From positions 336,077 to 400,076 of the forward strand of contig NZ_PPCN01000003.1 in NCBI RefSeq assembly GCF_002906165.1: a stretch of DNA of 64,000 nucleotides, read 5' to 3'. The DNA comes from Roseibium marinum. Lineage in GTDB: Bacteria; Pseudomonadota; Alphaproteobacteria; Rhizobiales; Stappiaceae. This document shows, one piece after another, positions 18,448 through 27,477 of this stretch. A program made the position numbers and the translations under genes. A model generated the notes under the pieces. The model did not search any database and was not told where the DNA came from. It saw only the letters and a program-made list of their open reading frames with translations. The stretch's first letter is position 1. The number at the start of each line of letters is the position of its first letter.

Positions 18448-21030
18448 ATGGAAAAAAGCCTTTTTAGCTTTATTTGGAAGTATAGCGCCCGGCAACAGAT
18501 CTTTATCCTCATGGTCACCGTTCTGTCCTATCCGGTGGTCTATGTTTTGCTGGAACTGCCGAAACTGATCGTGAATGACGCGGTTCAGGGGGATAATTTT
18601 CCGCGGACGATACTGGGTCTTGACTTCGATCAGGTGCCATATCTGCTTCTGCTGTGTTTTGCTTTTCTCGGTCTCGTGGTCGTCTCCAACGGGCTGAAAT
18701 TCTATCTGAACGTTTTCAAGGGACGTTTGGGCGAGCGCATGCTGCGGCGCCTGCGCTTCGAACTCTTCCAGCGCGTGCTGCGCTTCCAGCTGCCGCATTT
18801 TCGCAAAGTCAGCTCCGGCGAAATCATTCCGATGATCACGTCGGAAGTGGAGGATGTCGGCGGTTTTATCGGTGAAGCCTTCGCGCTTCCCGCCTATCAG
18901 GGCGGCATGCTGGTGGTTCAGATCGGGTTTATCTTCATGCAGGACCCGCTGCTGGGCCTGGCCGCGATCAGCTCCTATCCCATTCAGGGGTATGTCATTC
19001 CTTATCTGCAAAAGCGGGTCGTCATTCTGTCGCGCCAGCGGGTCCGCAATATCCGCGTGATCGCCGACAAGGTGGGCGAGAGCATTACCGGTGTGGCGGA
19101 GATCCACGCCAACGACGCGGCCGCCTGGCATTCGGCTGATATTTCCGAACGTCTGTATGAGAATTTCAGGATCCGCTACGAAATCTTCAACCGGAAATTC
19201 CTGATCAAGTTCCTGAACAACTTCATGAACCAGCTGACGCCGTTCTTCTTCTATCTGATCGGCGGCTATCTGGTGATCGAGGGCAACTTGAGCATCGGCG
19301 CGCTGCTGGCGGTGGTCGCGGCCTACAAGGATCTGGCCGGCCCGTGGAAGGAACTTTTGTCCTACTACCAGATGACGGCCGATGTCAGCGTCAAGTATCA
19401 GACGGTTGTCGAGAATTTCGATCCGCCGGACATTCACGATATCGAACGGCTGACGAGGGATGAGAAGGCCGAGCTGAGCGGTGATCTGAAGTTCGACAAT
19501 GTGAGTTTCTCGGGAGGCGCCGCCGGCCAGGAGGTCATGGAAATATCCTTGACCGTGCCCGCGGGAACTGCCTGCGCGATTGCCGGGCCCGACGGCTCCG
19601 GCCGCTCGGAAGTGCTGCAACTGGCGGCTGGGCTGGTGTCGCCTTCGTCGGGCAAGATCTGCATTGGAGATCACGATCTGGACAAGCTGACGGATTCGAC
19701 GCTTGGACGTGAGATCGCCTATGTCGGCGGAGCCGTCCATGTATGGACCGGCACCATCCGCGACAATCTTTATTACGGTCTGCGCCACAGGCCGCTGATT
19801 CTGCCGGAACGCGAAGGCGAAGCCCTCAAGGAGTATAAACGGCGGGTCAGTGAAGCGAAGGAAACCCGCAACCCGCTCTACGATATCGAGGCCGTCTGGG
19901 ACGATCTGGAAGCGGCGGGTGCCGACAGCATCCATACGCTCGACGAGAAGGCGCTGCAGCTTCTGGAAGCCGTTGGGCTCGACAAGGACATCTACCGCCT
20001 CGGGCTGCAGTCGCGGTTCGATCCATCGATGGATGACACATTCGCCGGCAAGATCCTGAACGTGCGCAAGAATCTCGCGGACCGCATCGTGCATGAACCC
20101 GCTTTGGAAGGCCTCGTCGAGCTCTGGCATCCCGATCGCTTCAATGCCAGTGCGAACCTTGCGGACAACCTTTTCTTCGCCGTTCCGGCCGATCCTGAAA
20201 TTACCATGGATCAGGTGCCGGAAATGGAGGAGGTGAGAGCCTTTCTTACCGAGACCGGGCTTGACGAAAAGTTGCAGAAAGTCGGCTTGAAGATCGCCGA
20301 AACCATGCTGGAACTGTTTTCGAACGTCTCCGGCGACAGCGGACTTCTGGGCGCTTATTCCTTCATCACCCAGGATGAAATCCCCGAGTTCGAGAGGATC
20401 GTGCGGATCGGCAAATCCGAACAGCAGCGGCCCGGGCTGAGCGACGCGGACAGGTCCAGGCTCAGGGGCCTGGCCTTCAAGCTGGTGCCTGCCCGCCATC
20501 GTCTGGGAATCATGACCGATGAGCTTCGCGATAAGGTCATCGCGGCCCGCAAGACGTTCCTGGACACCGTGGTCAAGGACAATCCGGGCTTCGTCGCCTT
20601 CGACCCGGACGTTTATCTGCCGCCGCTGACGATCGAGGACAACCTTCTTTTCGGTCGGGCTAGGGTCGACCGGCGGGATGCGCGCCGGCGCATCGACGAC
20701 GTTATCCGCACGATCGTGGAAGAGACCGGCTTGCGGCGTCCGATCATCTATGCGGGCTTCGGATATCATGTCGGCGTGTCCGGGTCCCGGCTGTCGGCGG
20801 GCCAGCGGCGGCGTATTGCACTTGTCAGAGGTCTTCTGAAAAATGCAAAAATCACCATATTGGATGATATCGCCACAGGAACGACCGAAGACGACAAAGC
20901 ATTGCGCCGTGGTCTTCAGGAAATATTGTCTGGAAAGACTTTCCTGTTCGGGACGTCCAATGCCGATATAGCGGCCGAATTCGATCAGCGGTTCGTTCTG
21001 GACCAGGGGCGTATTTCAGATAAAGGGTAG
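18448..21030 (+). CDS. ABC exporter with degenerate ATPase and a large insertion
   Basis: Half-type ABC exporter of 860 aa, against about 580-620 for the family. Residues 1-320 form the exporter membrane domain, starting MEKSLFSFIWKY with several hydrophobic segments. The ATPase begins near residue 345. Its Walker A reads GPDGSGRSE (from about 380; the key Lys is Arg) and the Q-loop position reads YVGGAVHVW (Gln absent). Then come about 350 residues where about 55 are normal, before the signature LSAGQ (about 782), Walker B TILDD (catalytic Glu is Asp) and an H-loop lacking His (FGTSNAD). The insertion carries repeated DNL-F modules at about residues 438, 573 and 731. Start chosen at ATG 18448. 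Export of the glycan made by the divergent operon is inferred. Confidence 0.85.
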   Translation: MEKSLFSFIWKYSARQQIFILMVTVLSYPVVYVLLELPKLIVNDAVQGDNFPRTILGLDFDQVPYLLLLCFAFLGLVVVSNGLKFYLNVFKGRLGERMLRRLRFELFQRVLRFQLPHFRKVSSGEIIPMITSEVEDVGGFIGEAFALPAYQGGMLVVQIGFIFMQDPLLGLAAISSYPIQGYVIPYLQKRVVILSRQRVRNIRVIADKVGESITGVAEIHANDAAAWHSADISERLYENFRIRYEIFNRKFLIKFLNNFMNQLTPFFFYLIGGYLVIEGNLSIGALLAVVAAYKDLAGPWKELLSYYQMTADVSVKYQTVVENFDPPDIHDIERLTRDEKAELSGDLKFDNVSFSGGAAGQEVMEISLTVPAGTACAIAGPDGSGRSEVLQLAAGLVSPSSGKICIGDHDLDKLTDSTLGREIAYVGGAVHVWTGTIRDNLYYGLRHRPLILPEREGEALKEYKRRVSEAKETRNPLYDIEAVWDDLEAAGADSIHTLDEKALQLLEAVGLDKDIYRLGLQSRFDPSMDDTFAGKILNVRKNLADRIVHEPALEGLVELWHPDRFNASANLADNLFFAVPADPEITMDQVPEMEEVRAFLTETGLDEKLQKVGLKIAETMLELFSNVSGDSGLLGAYSFITQDEIPEFERIVRIGKSEQQRPGLSDADRSRLRGLAFKLVPARHRLGIMTDELRDKVIAARKTFLDTVVKDNPGFVAFDPDVYLPPLTIEDNLLFGRARVDRRDARRRIDDVIRTIVEETGLRRPIIYAGFGYHVGVSGSRLSAGQRRRIALVRGLLKNAKITILDDIATGTTEDDKALRRGLQEILSGKTFLFGTSNADIAAEFDQRFVLDQGRISDKG

Positions 21031-21132
21031 CGATATGGCGGCGAATACTGGAGCGCGGCGGGTCTACAGACCCCTGTCTGATGCCAAAATGCGAATAGGC
21101 CGGGATATGTACGATCTGTCCGGGAGAAGAAA

Positions 21133-21591
21133 ATGACACTGGAAACCGAAGTAGAAGCCCTGCGCAAGGTTCCGCTGTTCCACGGTATCGATGAAACCAA
21201 ATTGCGTCTTCTGGCATTTATCAGTGACAGGACGGAATATCCGGCGGGCGAACGCCTTTGTTCCCAGGGAGAAGAGGGCGACTGCGCGTTTATCATTCTC
21301 GCGGGCGATGCGGATGTTCTGGTTCACACGCCGGAAGGGGAGAAGAAAGTCGCCCAGGTCTCGGAGAATTCCATTGTCGGCGAAATAGCCATTCTTTGCG
21401 ATGTCCCGAGGACCGCCACACTGGTTGCCGCGAATAACATGGACGTTCTAACGGTTTCGAAAGATGATTTTCTGAAACTGCTGAAAGAATTTCCGGATAT
21501 TTCGCTGGAAGTCATGCGGACCCTGGCGCTGAGGCTTGAGCGGACGACCCGTGATCTGGCCGATGCGCGCCGGGGAGCGGCCGGCGGTTAG
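21133..21591 (+). CDS. Cyclic nucleotide-binding domain protein
   Basis: Stand-alone cNMP-binding domain (152 aa) without a DNA-binding helix-turn-helix. The fold is clear: LRKVPLFHGIDETKLRLLA, then EGDCAFIILAGDADVLV, and the phosphate-binding cassette GEIAILCDVPRTATLVA with Glu and Arg in place, so it should be able to bind cAMP or cGMP. GGGAGAAG precedes the ATG. It lies 102 bases after the exporter and 10 bases before the metallo-hydrolase. It probably acts as a cytoplasmic sensor or regulatory subunit for one of these neighbours. Confidence 0.88.
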   Translation: MTLETEVEALRKVPLFHGIDETKLRLLAFISDRTEYPAGERLCSQGEEGDCAFIILAGDADVLVHTPEGEKKVAQVSENSIVGEIAILCDVPRTATLVAANNMDVLTVSKDDFLKLLKEFPDISLEVMRTLALRLERTTRDLADARRGAAGG

Positions 21592-21601
21592 GGAGTTACA
21601 C

Positions 21602-22426
21602 GTGTCTGATGAATTTTCGCTTCGCTGTTGGGGCGTCAGGGGCTCGACCCCGACACCCGGGTCGAGCACATTGCGGTACGGAGGAGAAACCGCCTGTTTC
21701 GAGATTCGGGCAGGCGACGCACTCGTACTTGTCGATTGCGGCTCCGGCGCGCGAAATCTCGGCATGGAACTGTGTGGATGCAGGCCTCGTTCGTTCGATC
21801 TGCTGTTCACCCACACGCACCTCGATCACATTTGCGGACTGCCTTTCTTCAAGCCGGCTTACGATCCGAATTTCGAGGTTACCGCCTGGGCGGGACACTT
21901 TCAGGACGATACCAGTCTGGTCGATATCGTCAGCCGCATCATGTCGCCGCCGATCTTTCCGGTCGCGGCCAAAACCCTGAAAGCGGTCGAGTTCAAATCC
22001 TTCACCGCGGGCGAACTCATTCCCCGCACGGACGATCTGGTGATCAGGACAACCCGCCTCAATCATCCCGGTGGAGCCTGCGGCTACCGCTTCGACTATC
22101 ACGGCAAGTCGATCTGCATCATTACCGACCATGAACACGGAGACCCGGAGATCGATGCCGCCCTGCCGGAATTCGTCAGGGATGCGGATGTGATGATCTA
22201 CGACGCCATGTTCACGGACGAGGAATATAGGATCTTCAAGGGGTGGGGACATTCCACCTGGCAAAAGGCCGTAGAGCTCTCCAAAGCCGGAAACGTCAAG
22301 ACCCCTGTTCTCTTCCATCACGACCCGCGCCGCTCGGACGATGAGCTTGATGAAATCGGCCTTGCCGCCCAGAAAGCCTATCCGGGCATGCTGGTCGCAA
22401 AAGAGGGCATGATCCTGCGGCCCTGA
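21602..22426 (+). CDS. MBL-fold metallo-hydrolase, phosphodiesterase-like
   Basis: Metallo-beta-lactamase-fold hydrolase (274 aa). Metal-binding motif is THTHLDHICGLPFF (HxHxDH), with LNHPGGACGYRFDY, IITDHEHGD and a late FHHDPRRSDDELDE. The opening LRCWGVRGSTPTPG...RYGGETACFEI is typical of the PhnP/cyclic phosphodiesterase-like branch. GTG start at 21602 with GGGAG 6 bases upstream. Next to a cNMP-binding protein, hydrolysis of a cyclic nucleotide or phosphodiester is a reasonable guess, but the substrate is not shown by sequence. Confidence 0.85.
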   Translation: MSDEFSLRCWGVRGSTPTPGSSTLRYGGETACFEIRAGDALVLVDCGSGARNLGMELCGCRPRSFDLLFTHTHLDHICGLPFFKPAYDPNFEVTAWAGHFQDDTSLVDIVSRIMSPPIFPVAAKTLKAVEFKSFTAGELIPRTDDLVIRTTRLNHPGGACGYRFDYHGKSICIITDHEHGDPEIDAALPEFVRDADVMIYDAMFTDEEYRIFKGWGHSTWQKAVELSKAGNVKTPVLFHHDPRRSDDELDEIGLAAQKAYPGMLVAKEGMILRP

Positions 22427-22464
22427 GCGCGAAGGCTTGCCGATCGATTTTAGGTGACCTAGCC

Positions 22465-24384
22465 CTACGCCGTCCCGATCTGCGTCACCGAACGGCAGGC
22501 GAGCGCCAGCATGGTCAGGGTCGGGTTTTCCGTTCCGATCGAGGGCATCGATCCGCAGCCGCACAGATAGAGATTGTTGTGGTCCCAGGACTTCTGGAAG
22601 GAATCGACCACGGAATCCGCCGGGCTTGTTCCCATGACATGTGTGCCGCAGATATGGCCCGCTCCCTGATAGTTGTAGTCCAGGCCGCCATAGTTGAACT
22701 GTGCCGCGGACGTGTTGTCGAACGCGGTGTATTCCGTGCCGCCGAGCAGGGTTTCAATCAATTTGGTTGCCGCCAGTCTGGCTTCATTAAATCCCGCCAT
22801 GGTGTAATCGTCGAGAACGTAAGTCAGCTCGGGCCTGGGGATGCCGAGATTGTCGGTATAGGTCTCCGACAGGACCATGCGGTTCTGTGCGGAGGCGGGC
22901 TGTTCGACCAGGAAGGCAACCCGGAACTGCCGGGTCAGTATGTCGTTGAGGCGCGTCAGATATTGAGCGTTGCCCATCACCGTATCCGGGCCGGTATTGG
23001 TTCCGGCCTTGTTGATCCCGTAGAGATAATCCATGCCGGACGTGTAGGGGTCGCCGGTTGGCCAGTTCCAGGCCTCGTTGCCGATCTCTATACGCCAGGG
23101 CGCCCGCGTGGACCGGAAGACACCCGTCCGCAGGTTTTCAATGCCGGAGGTGGAAAGCGGGCCACGATACCCATAGGCCGGTTTGCCCTGCGCCATCAGC
23201 CCCCAGGCCAGATAGGTCGGGTGGTCCATCAGGTTGCACCCGACGAGACCCGACGAATTGGCGATCGGCTTGCCGGTCACACGGCTTGAATTGAGCAGGA
23301 TTTTAGCCGATTCGATCGCATGGGCGGCGATCACCACACTGGTCGAAGCATCGATTGACAAGGTGTAATCGCCCGTCGCGCCTGATGTTGCCGGGACGGC
23401 ATTGGACTCATAGGTGATGTAATGGATGGTGTTGACGTTTCCATCCGCGTCGACATCGATCCAGTCGACAACCGATTGCGAGATCATGTCGACATTGCCC
23501 GTATCCATCGCCAGGCTGAGCGTGAACTGCGGGTCGTATTTCGCCTGGATCGGGCAGATCGGCGTGCAGTTGGTGTTCCCGTGGCAGACCCGCCGGTTCA
23601 TATAGGGTTCGGAATTCCGCCCGGCCGGCGTCTGGGAGACGAGCGCGGTGTTCGGGTTGTCGTCGGTCAGCGTCTGTCCGGTCACCGCATCGGCGATCAT
23701 GCCGTCGAGATGGCTCGGGGTGATCGGCCGCATGGGATAGGCGTAACCTGAAGTGAACTGCGAGTCGTCGGGCCATTCGGATCCGACCGCCGTGTCCTGC
23801 TGGCTCACATCGGCGGAAACACCGATCAGCCCCTCGGCCTGATTGTAGAAATCCGTCAGATCGTTGTAGTCGATCGGCCAGTCGCGCCCGACACCGTATT
23901 CCGTCTGGATTTTCAGGTCCTCCGGCGACATGCGAAGGCAGGTCCCCATCCAGTGGTTGCCGGTGCCGCCCGCGACCCGTTCATAGGTGCTTGCGAACGG
24001 CATCGAATTGGCGGTGTAGGTCAGATAGGACTTTTCCGGCAGGTTCTGGTACTTGCCGACGGTATCGACCGCCCAGCCGTTGACGAGGTCCTGGACCGTC
24101 GCGCGCGGTGTGTTCACCTGCTCCGGCGGCACGTCCATAAAGGTGGCGTTGTTGTTGGGCGGATAGGGGGAGGAGGGCGACTTGAAGGTGTTCAGGTAGA
24201 AGTTCTCCATATAGTCTTCGCGGCTGCGCTGGATGCCCTGGCCCGATTCGATGATCAGCACCTTCTTGTTGTAAGGAGACGAGCCGAGCAGATACGCCAT
24301 GTTCGCGCCGGCAAACCCCGATCCGACAATGATGACGTCATATGTGGTGGCTGCGACTTTTTCGTGTGGAATGTCATACCCCAT
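22465..24384 (-). CDS. GMC family oxidoreductase, large subunit
   Basis: FAD-dependent alcohol/sugar dehydrogenase-type protein (639 aa). The Rossmann motif VIIVGSGFAGANMAYLL is near residue 19, AGGTGNHWMG follows, and the C-terminal catalytic block is GHICGTHVMGT with SIGTENPTLTMLALA, where the GMC FAD-closing and catalytic His/Asn residues lie. The CHGNTNCTPICPIQAKY stretch resembles the cysteine-containing region of membrane-bound gluconate/glucose dehydrogenase large subunits, where an Fe-S cluster has been described. It has no signal peptide and probably rides the Tat pathway with the small subunit encoded 36 bases upstream. Confidence 0.9.
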   Translation of the reverse strand: MGYDIPHEKVAATTYDVIIVGSGFAGANMAYLLGSSPYNKKVLIIESGQGIQRSREDYMENFYLNTFKSPSSPYPPNNNATFMDVPPEQVNTPRATVQDLVNGWAVDTVGKYQNLPEKSYLTYTANSMPFASTYERVAGGTGNHWMGTCLRMSPEDLKIQTEYGVGRDWPIDYNDLTDFYNQAEGLIGVSADVSQQDTAVGSEWPDDSQFTSGYAYPMRPITPSHLDGMIADAVTGQTLTDDNPNTALVSQTPAGRNSEPYMNRRVCHGNTNCTPICPIQAKYDPQFTLSLAMDTGNVDMISQSVVDWIDVDADGNVNTIHYITYESNAVPATSGATGDYTLSIDASTSVVIAAHAIESAKILLNSSRVTGKPIANSSGLVGCNLMDHPTYLAWGLMAQGKPAYGYRGPLSTSGIENLRTGVFRSTRAPWRIEIGNEAWNWPTGDPYTSGMDYLYGINKAGTNTGPDTVMGNAQYLTRLNDILTRQFRVAFLVEQPASAQNRMVLSETYTDNLGIPRPELTYVLDDYTMAGFNEARLAATKLIETLLGGTEYTAFDNTSAAQFNYGGLDYNYQGAGHICGTHVMGTSPADSVVDSFQKSWDHNNLYLCGCGSMPSIGTENPTLTMLALACRSVTQIGTA

Positions 24385-24420
24385 GGCAGGTCTCCGGAAT
24401 TGAACGGGCGAGGTGGCGGA

Positions 24421-25044
24421 TTAACTCTGCACGGTGAGATAATCGGACAGCTCCGGAGGTTCTGAGCCCCAGGAACCGTAGTTGAAATGGCTGAAGCCCA
24501 TCGGGTGGGCCTGGGCGATGCGCCAGATCCAGCCATTCTTGTAGGCACGCGATGAAACGATGAAGTCGGCCTGATAGTCCGCCGCGATATAGCTGGCTGA
24601 CCCGGGAATGTTGGTTATCTCGGTGCCGCCATACCAGACGCCGAAAAGCCACATCATCATTGTCAGTCGCGAGGCAACGCCGTAATCGGCTATCTGCGGT
24701 TCTGTGGTGCTTTTGTCCATTCGCAAAAGCGTGTTGGCGATGGTTTGCGGCGGGTTCGAACTCAGTGAGCTGTATTGCGACAACATGCTCGCAACGGCGC
24801 CCGGCATTCCGGCTTCGGCGACGGAATAATAAAGATCGCCAAGCGAGATGCCGTCCTGCTTGAGTGGCGGCGTGAGCGCTGTGGCGCTGATACCGACAAG
24901 CGCGGAGGACGCCGCCACGAAATCCGGTGGTGCGGCGGCCTGCGGTGTCTCGTGGGCAAGGGCCCACATCGGCAGGTTGGGAGCAAGCAATCCTGCGCCC
25001 AGGGCTCCGGCGCTCTTGATCACGAATCGTCTGGTCTGCGTCAT
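24421..25044 (-). CDS. Tat-exported small subunit of GMC dehydrogenase (gluconate 2-dehydrogenase subunit 3-like)
   Basis: 207-aa protein with an N-terminal twin-arginine signal (TRRFVIKSAGALGAG, then a hydrophobic stretch ending at ALAHE). It matches the hitch-hiker/gamma subunit of FAD-dependent sugar dehydrogenases by size, Tat signal, position directly before the GMC gene and the WLFGVWYGG block near the middle. The role would be folding and export of the large subunit to the periplasm. Middle gene of the three-gene operon. Confidence 0.75.
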   Translation of the reverse strand: MTQTRRFVIKSAGALGAGLLAPNLPMWALAHETPQAAAPPDFVAASSALVGISATALTPPLKQDGISLGDLYYSVAEAGMPGAVASMLSQYSSLSSNPPQTIANTLLRMDKSTTEPQIADYGVASRLTMMMWLFGVWYGGTEITNIPGSASYIAADYQADFIVSSRAYKNGWIWRIAQAHPMGFSHFNYGSWGSEPPELSDYLTVQS

Positions 25045-25090
25045 TCCCGGCTCTCCCGTTCGAGGAACTGCATGGACAGTGGGTGTGTGA

Positions 25091-26821
25091 TTACTGGGTC
25101 GCCGCGCCTTTCAGGCGCGATTGTCCGGTGTCGGCGGGCGATTTGGCGCGGCTGAGCGAGAAGACGAAGCTGGACGAGGTCCCGTTGGTCATCGCCGCGT
25201 CGCCGTGACAGCCGAGACAGCTTGAAGTGTTGCGCTGCGCGCCGCCGCTTACGCCGTATCCTCCCCAGTAGGACCAGGGGTCGACGTTACTGCCCTGCGT
25301 GGTGGTGTTGACCCGCTGCATCGTGTCTGACAGGGGAACGTCGTTGCCATTGGACGTCACGTCGCCTTCCATGAAGCCCTGGATATAGGTTTCGATCAGC
25401 GAATTGGAGAGGAAGGTCGGCGTGGGCAGGCCGTCGGGATAGGCGGGATTGATCTCCCGGATGTCGCTGGTGCCAGCGAGCGTATTGGTGGGAAACTGCA
25501 CATCGACCAGAAAGTAATTCTCCCAGACCGTGTTGCCGCTGCCATATCCGTTATAAAGCGCAACCCGCGTGTTGTAGTTGGACAGAAGGGCATGGAAGCC
25601 CGGCACGCCGAGGCGAACCACTTGCGTGGGATCGAGACCGGTGCGTCCCGGATCCCAGGGATGATCGGGCAGCATGTTGATCTCGCAACCCGGTTTTCCG
25701 CCGCTGGCCGGACAGGTCGCAGGGTCGAAGAAACTGTAGGATCCAGACGGCGTGCCCTGCTGGAAATCGGTATACCAGGGAGCATTGTCGATATGCTCGA
25801 AGGTGGACCAGATCCATTGGGGCCCGCTGTTGGAGCGGTGGACGATGTGGAACCCGACCAGTGCGACCGTTTCCAGGCTGCAGCTTTCCTCGACCGTCGG
25901 CTCCTGTCCGAATGCTCCGCCCGCGGCGTTGTGGACATAAGCCGAAATGCGGTGGAAACGGGTGGGATCGTCGGTGCCGCCAAGGATCTTCCAAGCCGCC
26001 TTGACCATGATCGAGCCGATATCGTCTTCCACGACATCCTCGCTATAGGCGCCGCGCGGCCACTGCAGCGGTGATCCGCTATGGTCGGGGTCATTGGTGT
26101 CGAAGGCCTCCTGGCCTTCCGGCGTATAGAGGGTGTTGTCGACCACATAGTCGTACATTGTTTCGTTGAAATTGAGCGCGAAGCGGGCATATTGGCCGTT
26201 CTGATCGACCACGGGTCCCATGCGGTTTGCCTGAATATATTCGTCAAGCACATCGCTGCCGCTTGTCGTCCGCCCCTTCGCGATGGGCGAAACCATGACT
26301 TTCACGCCCTCCTTGCCCTCTTTCCTGGCCTGTTCGAGGCAGATATCGGGCACGCTATGGCCTGAGCCGAAGGCCGGAGGCGCGGAACCGTCATCCTGAA
26401 AGAGGTCGCGCGCCTCGATATAGGTTTCCCAGACAGTAGTGTATTCGCCGCCATTGTAGTTGAGCCCGTTGGTGCTGCTCGGCTCGGGCGTGGGAGCGCC
26501 GTCGGAACCGATTGCGGCCGGGAAATTGAGGGCAAGAAAGTCCTGCCAGGCATAGGCGGCATAGGCGTAGTACATTGAATCCATCCCGGTCCCGATAAGG
26601 GAAGGATCGATGTCGCCGATGGAATAGCAGTTGTAAGGCGCCGGACCGAAGCAGTTCTGCGGTTGGCCATCCTCGGCGGCGCCTGGCCCGGCAGCCAGAA
26701 GGAGGCCTGAAATGACAGCCAGGAGAAAATGGAGGATCTTCAAGTGGATGTAGAAGAATTTACCAGACGCGATGTTGCTTTTCTTTTCGCGAGACCGCCG
26801 CGTCCGCAGAAATTCAATCAT
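25091..26821 (-). CDS. Large cytochrome c-like protein with a single C-terminal haem site
   Basis: 576-aa exported protein with a basic N-terminus and a hydrophobic stretch (FLLAVISGLLLAAGPGAAEDG). Only one haem c motif, SCLGCHG, is seen, near the C-terminus. The 500 residues before it are acidic, rich in Trp/Tyr/Asn and match no family I recognise (for example YAWQDFLALNFPA, TVWETYIEARDLF). Some annotated 'cytochrome c family' proteins have this layout. As first gene of the operon it is the likely electron acceptor of the GMC dehydrogenase, in place of the usual three-haem subunit. CGGGAGACAAGGGC precedes the ATG. Confidence 0.75.
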   Translation of the reverse strand: MIEFLRTRRSREKKSNIASGKFFYIHLKILHFLLAVISGLLLAAGPGAAEDGQPQNCFGPAPYNCYSIGDIDPSLIGTGMDSMYYAYAAYAWQDFLALNFPAAIGSDGAPTPEPSSTNGLNYNGGEYTTVWETYIEARDLFQDDGSAPPAFGSGHSVPDICLEQARKEGKEGVKVMVSPIAKGRTTSGSDVLDEYIQANRMGPVVDQNGQYARFALNFNETMYDYVVDNTLYTPEGQEAFDTNDPDHSGSPLQWPRGAYSEDVVEDDIGSIMVKAAWKILGGTDDPTRFHRISAYVHNAAGGAFGQEPTVEESCSLETVALVGFHIVHRSNSGPQWIWSTFEHIDNAPWYTDFQQGTPSGSYSFFDPATCPASGGKPGCEINMLPDHPWDPGRTGLDPTQVVRLGVPGFHALLSNYNTRVALYNGYGSGNTVWENYFLVDVQFPTNTLAGTSDIREINPAYPDGLPTPTFLSNSLIETYIQGFMEGDVTSNGNDVPLSDTMQRVNTTTQGSNVDPWSYWGGYGVSGGAQRNTSSCLGCHGDAAMTNGTSSSFVFSLSRAKSPADTGQSRLKGAATQ

Positions 26822-27116
26822 GCCCTTGTCTCCCGAAGGTGATTTGAATTCCGTGGAAGTCTGACAGTTGAGGGAATGAAGTCAACTTCAGAAATTCGAT
26901 TTGCGTAGTGTATTTTTGGCAACGGCTGGTTGTGAAAATAATTCACAGAATCGGTTTTCATCGATTGGAGGTGGTGGGGCTGGTTTGAAAAACTGTGACC
27001 GCTGGGTATTCGAAGAGGTATGCCGAATTGGCAACGCGTTGCCCGAAAATCGCTTCTTCTTTGCAACGCTGCCGGTGGGCTATCTATCGTTATGCTGAGG
27101 AGGGATGGTCGGCACC

Positions 27117-27464
27117 GTGACTTACGTGATCACAGAACCCTGTATCGACGTCAAGGATGGCGACTGCACGCTCGCCTGTCCGGCCGACTGCATCTACGAA
27201 GGCGGAAGGATGTTTTACATCCATCCCGAAGAATGCATAAACTGTGGATTGTGCCTGTCCATCTGCCCTGTCGATGCCATCTTCTGGGACGGCGAGATCA
27301 CTCAGGAGCAGAAACCGTTCGAGACGATCAACCGGGAGTATTTCGGCGCAGCGGTGACGGGGCTCGGGTCTCCGGGCGGATGGGACGAGAAGAGCACGAC
27401 GGACAAGGATCACCCCGCAATCGCCGCCTATCCGAAACGGGCGGGCGCGGGGGACGCGGGATAA
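27117..27464 (+). CDS. fdxA: 7Fe ferredoxin (FdxA family)
   Basis: Electron carrier of about 115 aa with one [3Fe-4S] and one [4Fe-4S] cluster. Cysteines sit at 9, 17, 21, 25, 40, 43, 46 and 50 counting from MTYVITEPC. The CIDVKDGDCTLACPADCIYE form (Val where many proteobacterial FdxA have Cys) is like actinobacterial ferredoxins. The tail has the family element EYFGAAVTGLGSPGG. GTG 27117 gives the conserved MTYV start; an upstream ATG at 27105 lies almost on the GAGGAGG ribosome site. The stop is 13 bases from the next gene. Confidence 0.9.
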   Translation: MTYVITEPCIDVKDGDCTLACPADCIYEGGRMFYIHPEECINCGLCLSICPVDAIFWDGEITQEQKPFETINREYFGAAVTGLGSPGGWDEKSTTDKDHPAIAAYPKRAGAGDAG

Positions 27465-27477
27465 GGAAGGTCCGACA

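Noticed and set aside
18388..20769. 793-codon open frame on the minus strand
   Set aside because: Antisense shadow of the ABC exporter; GC-rich third positions create such frames. No recognisable domains.
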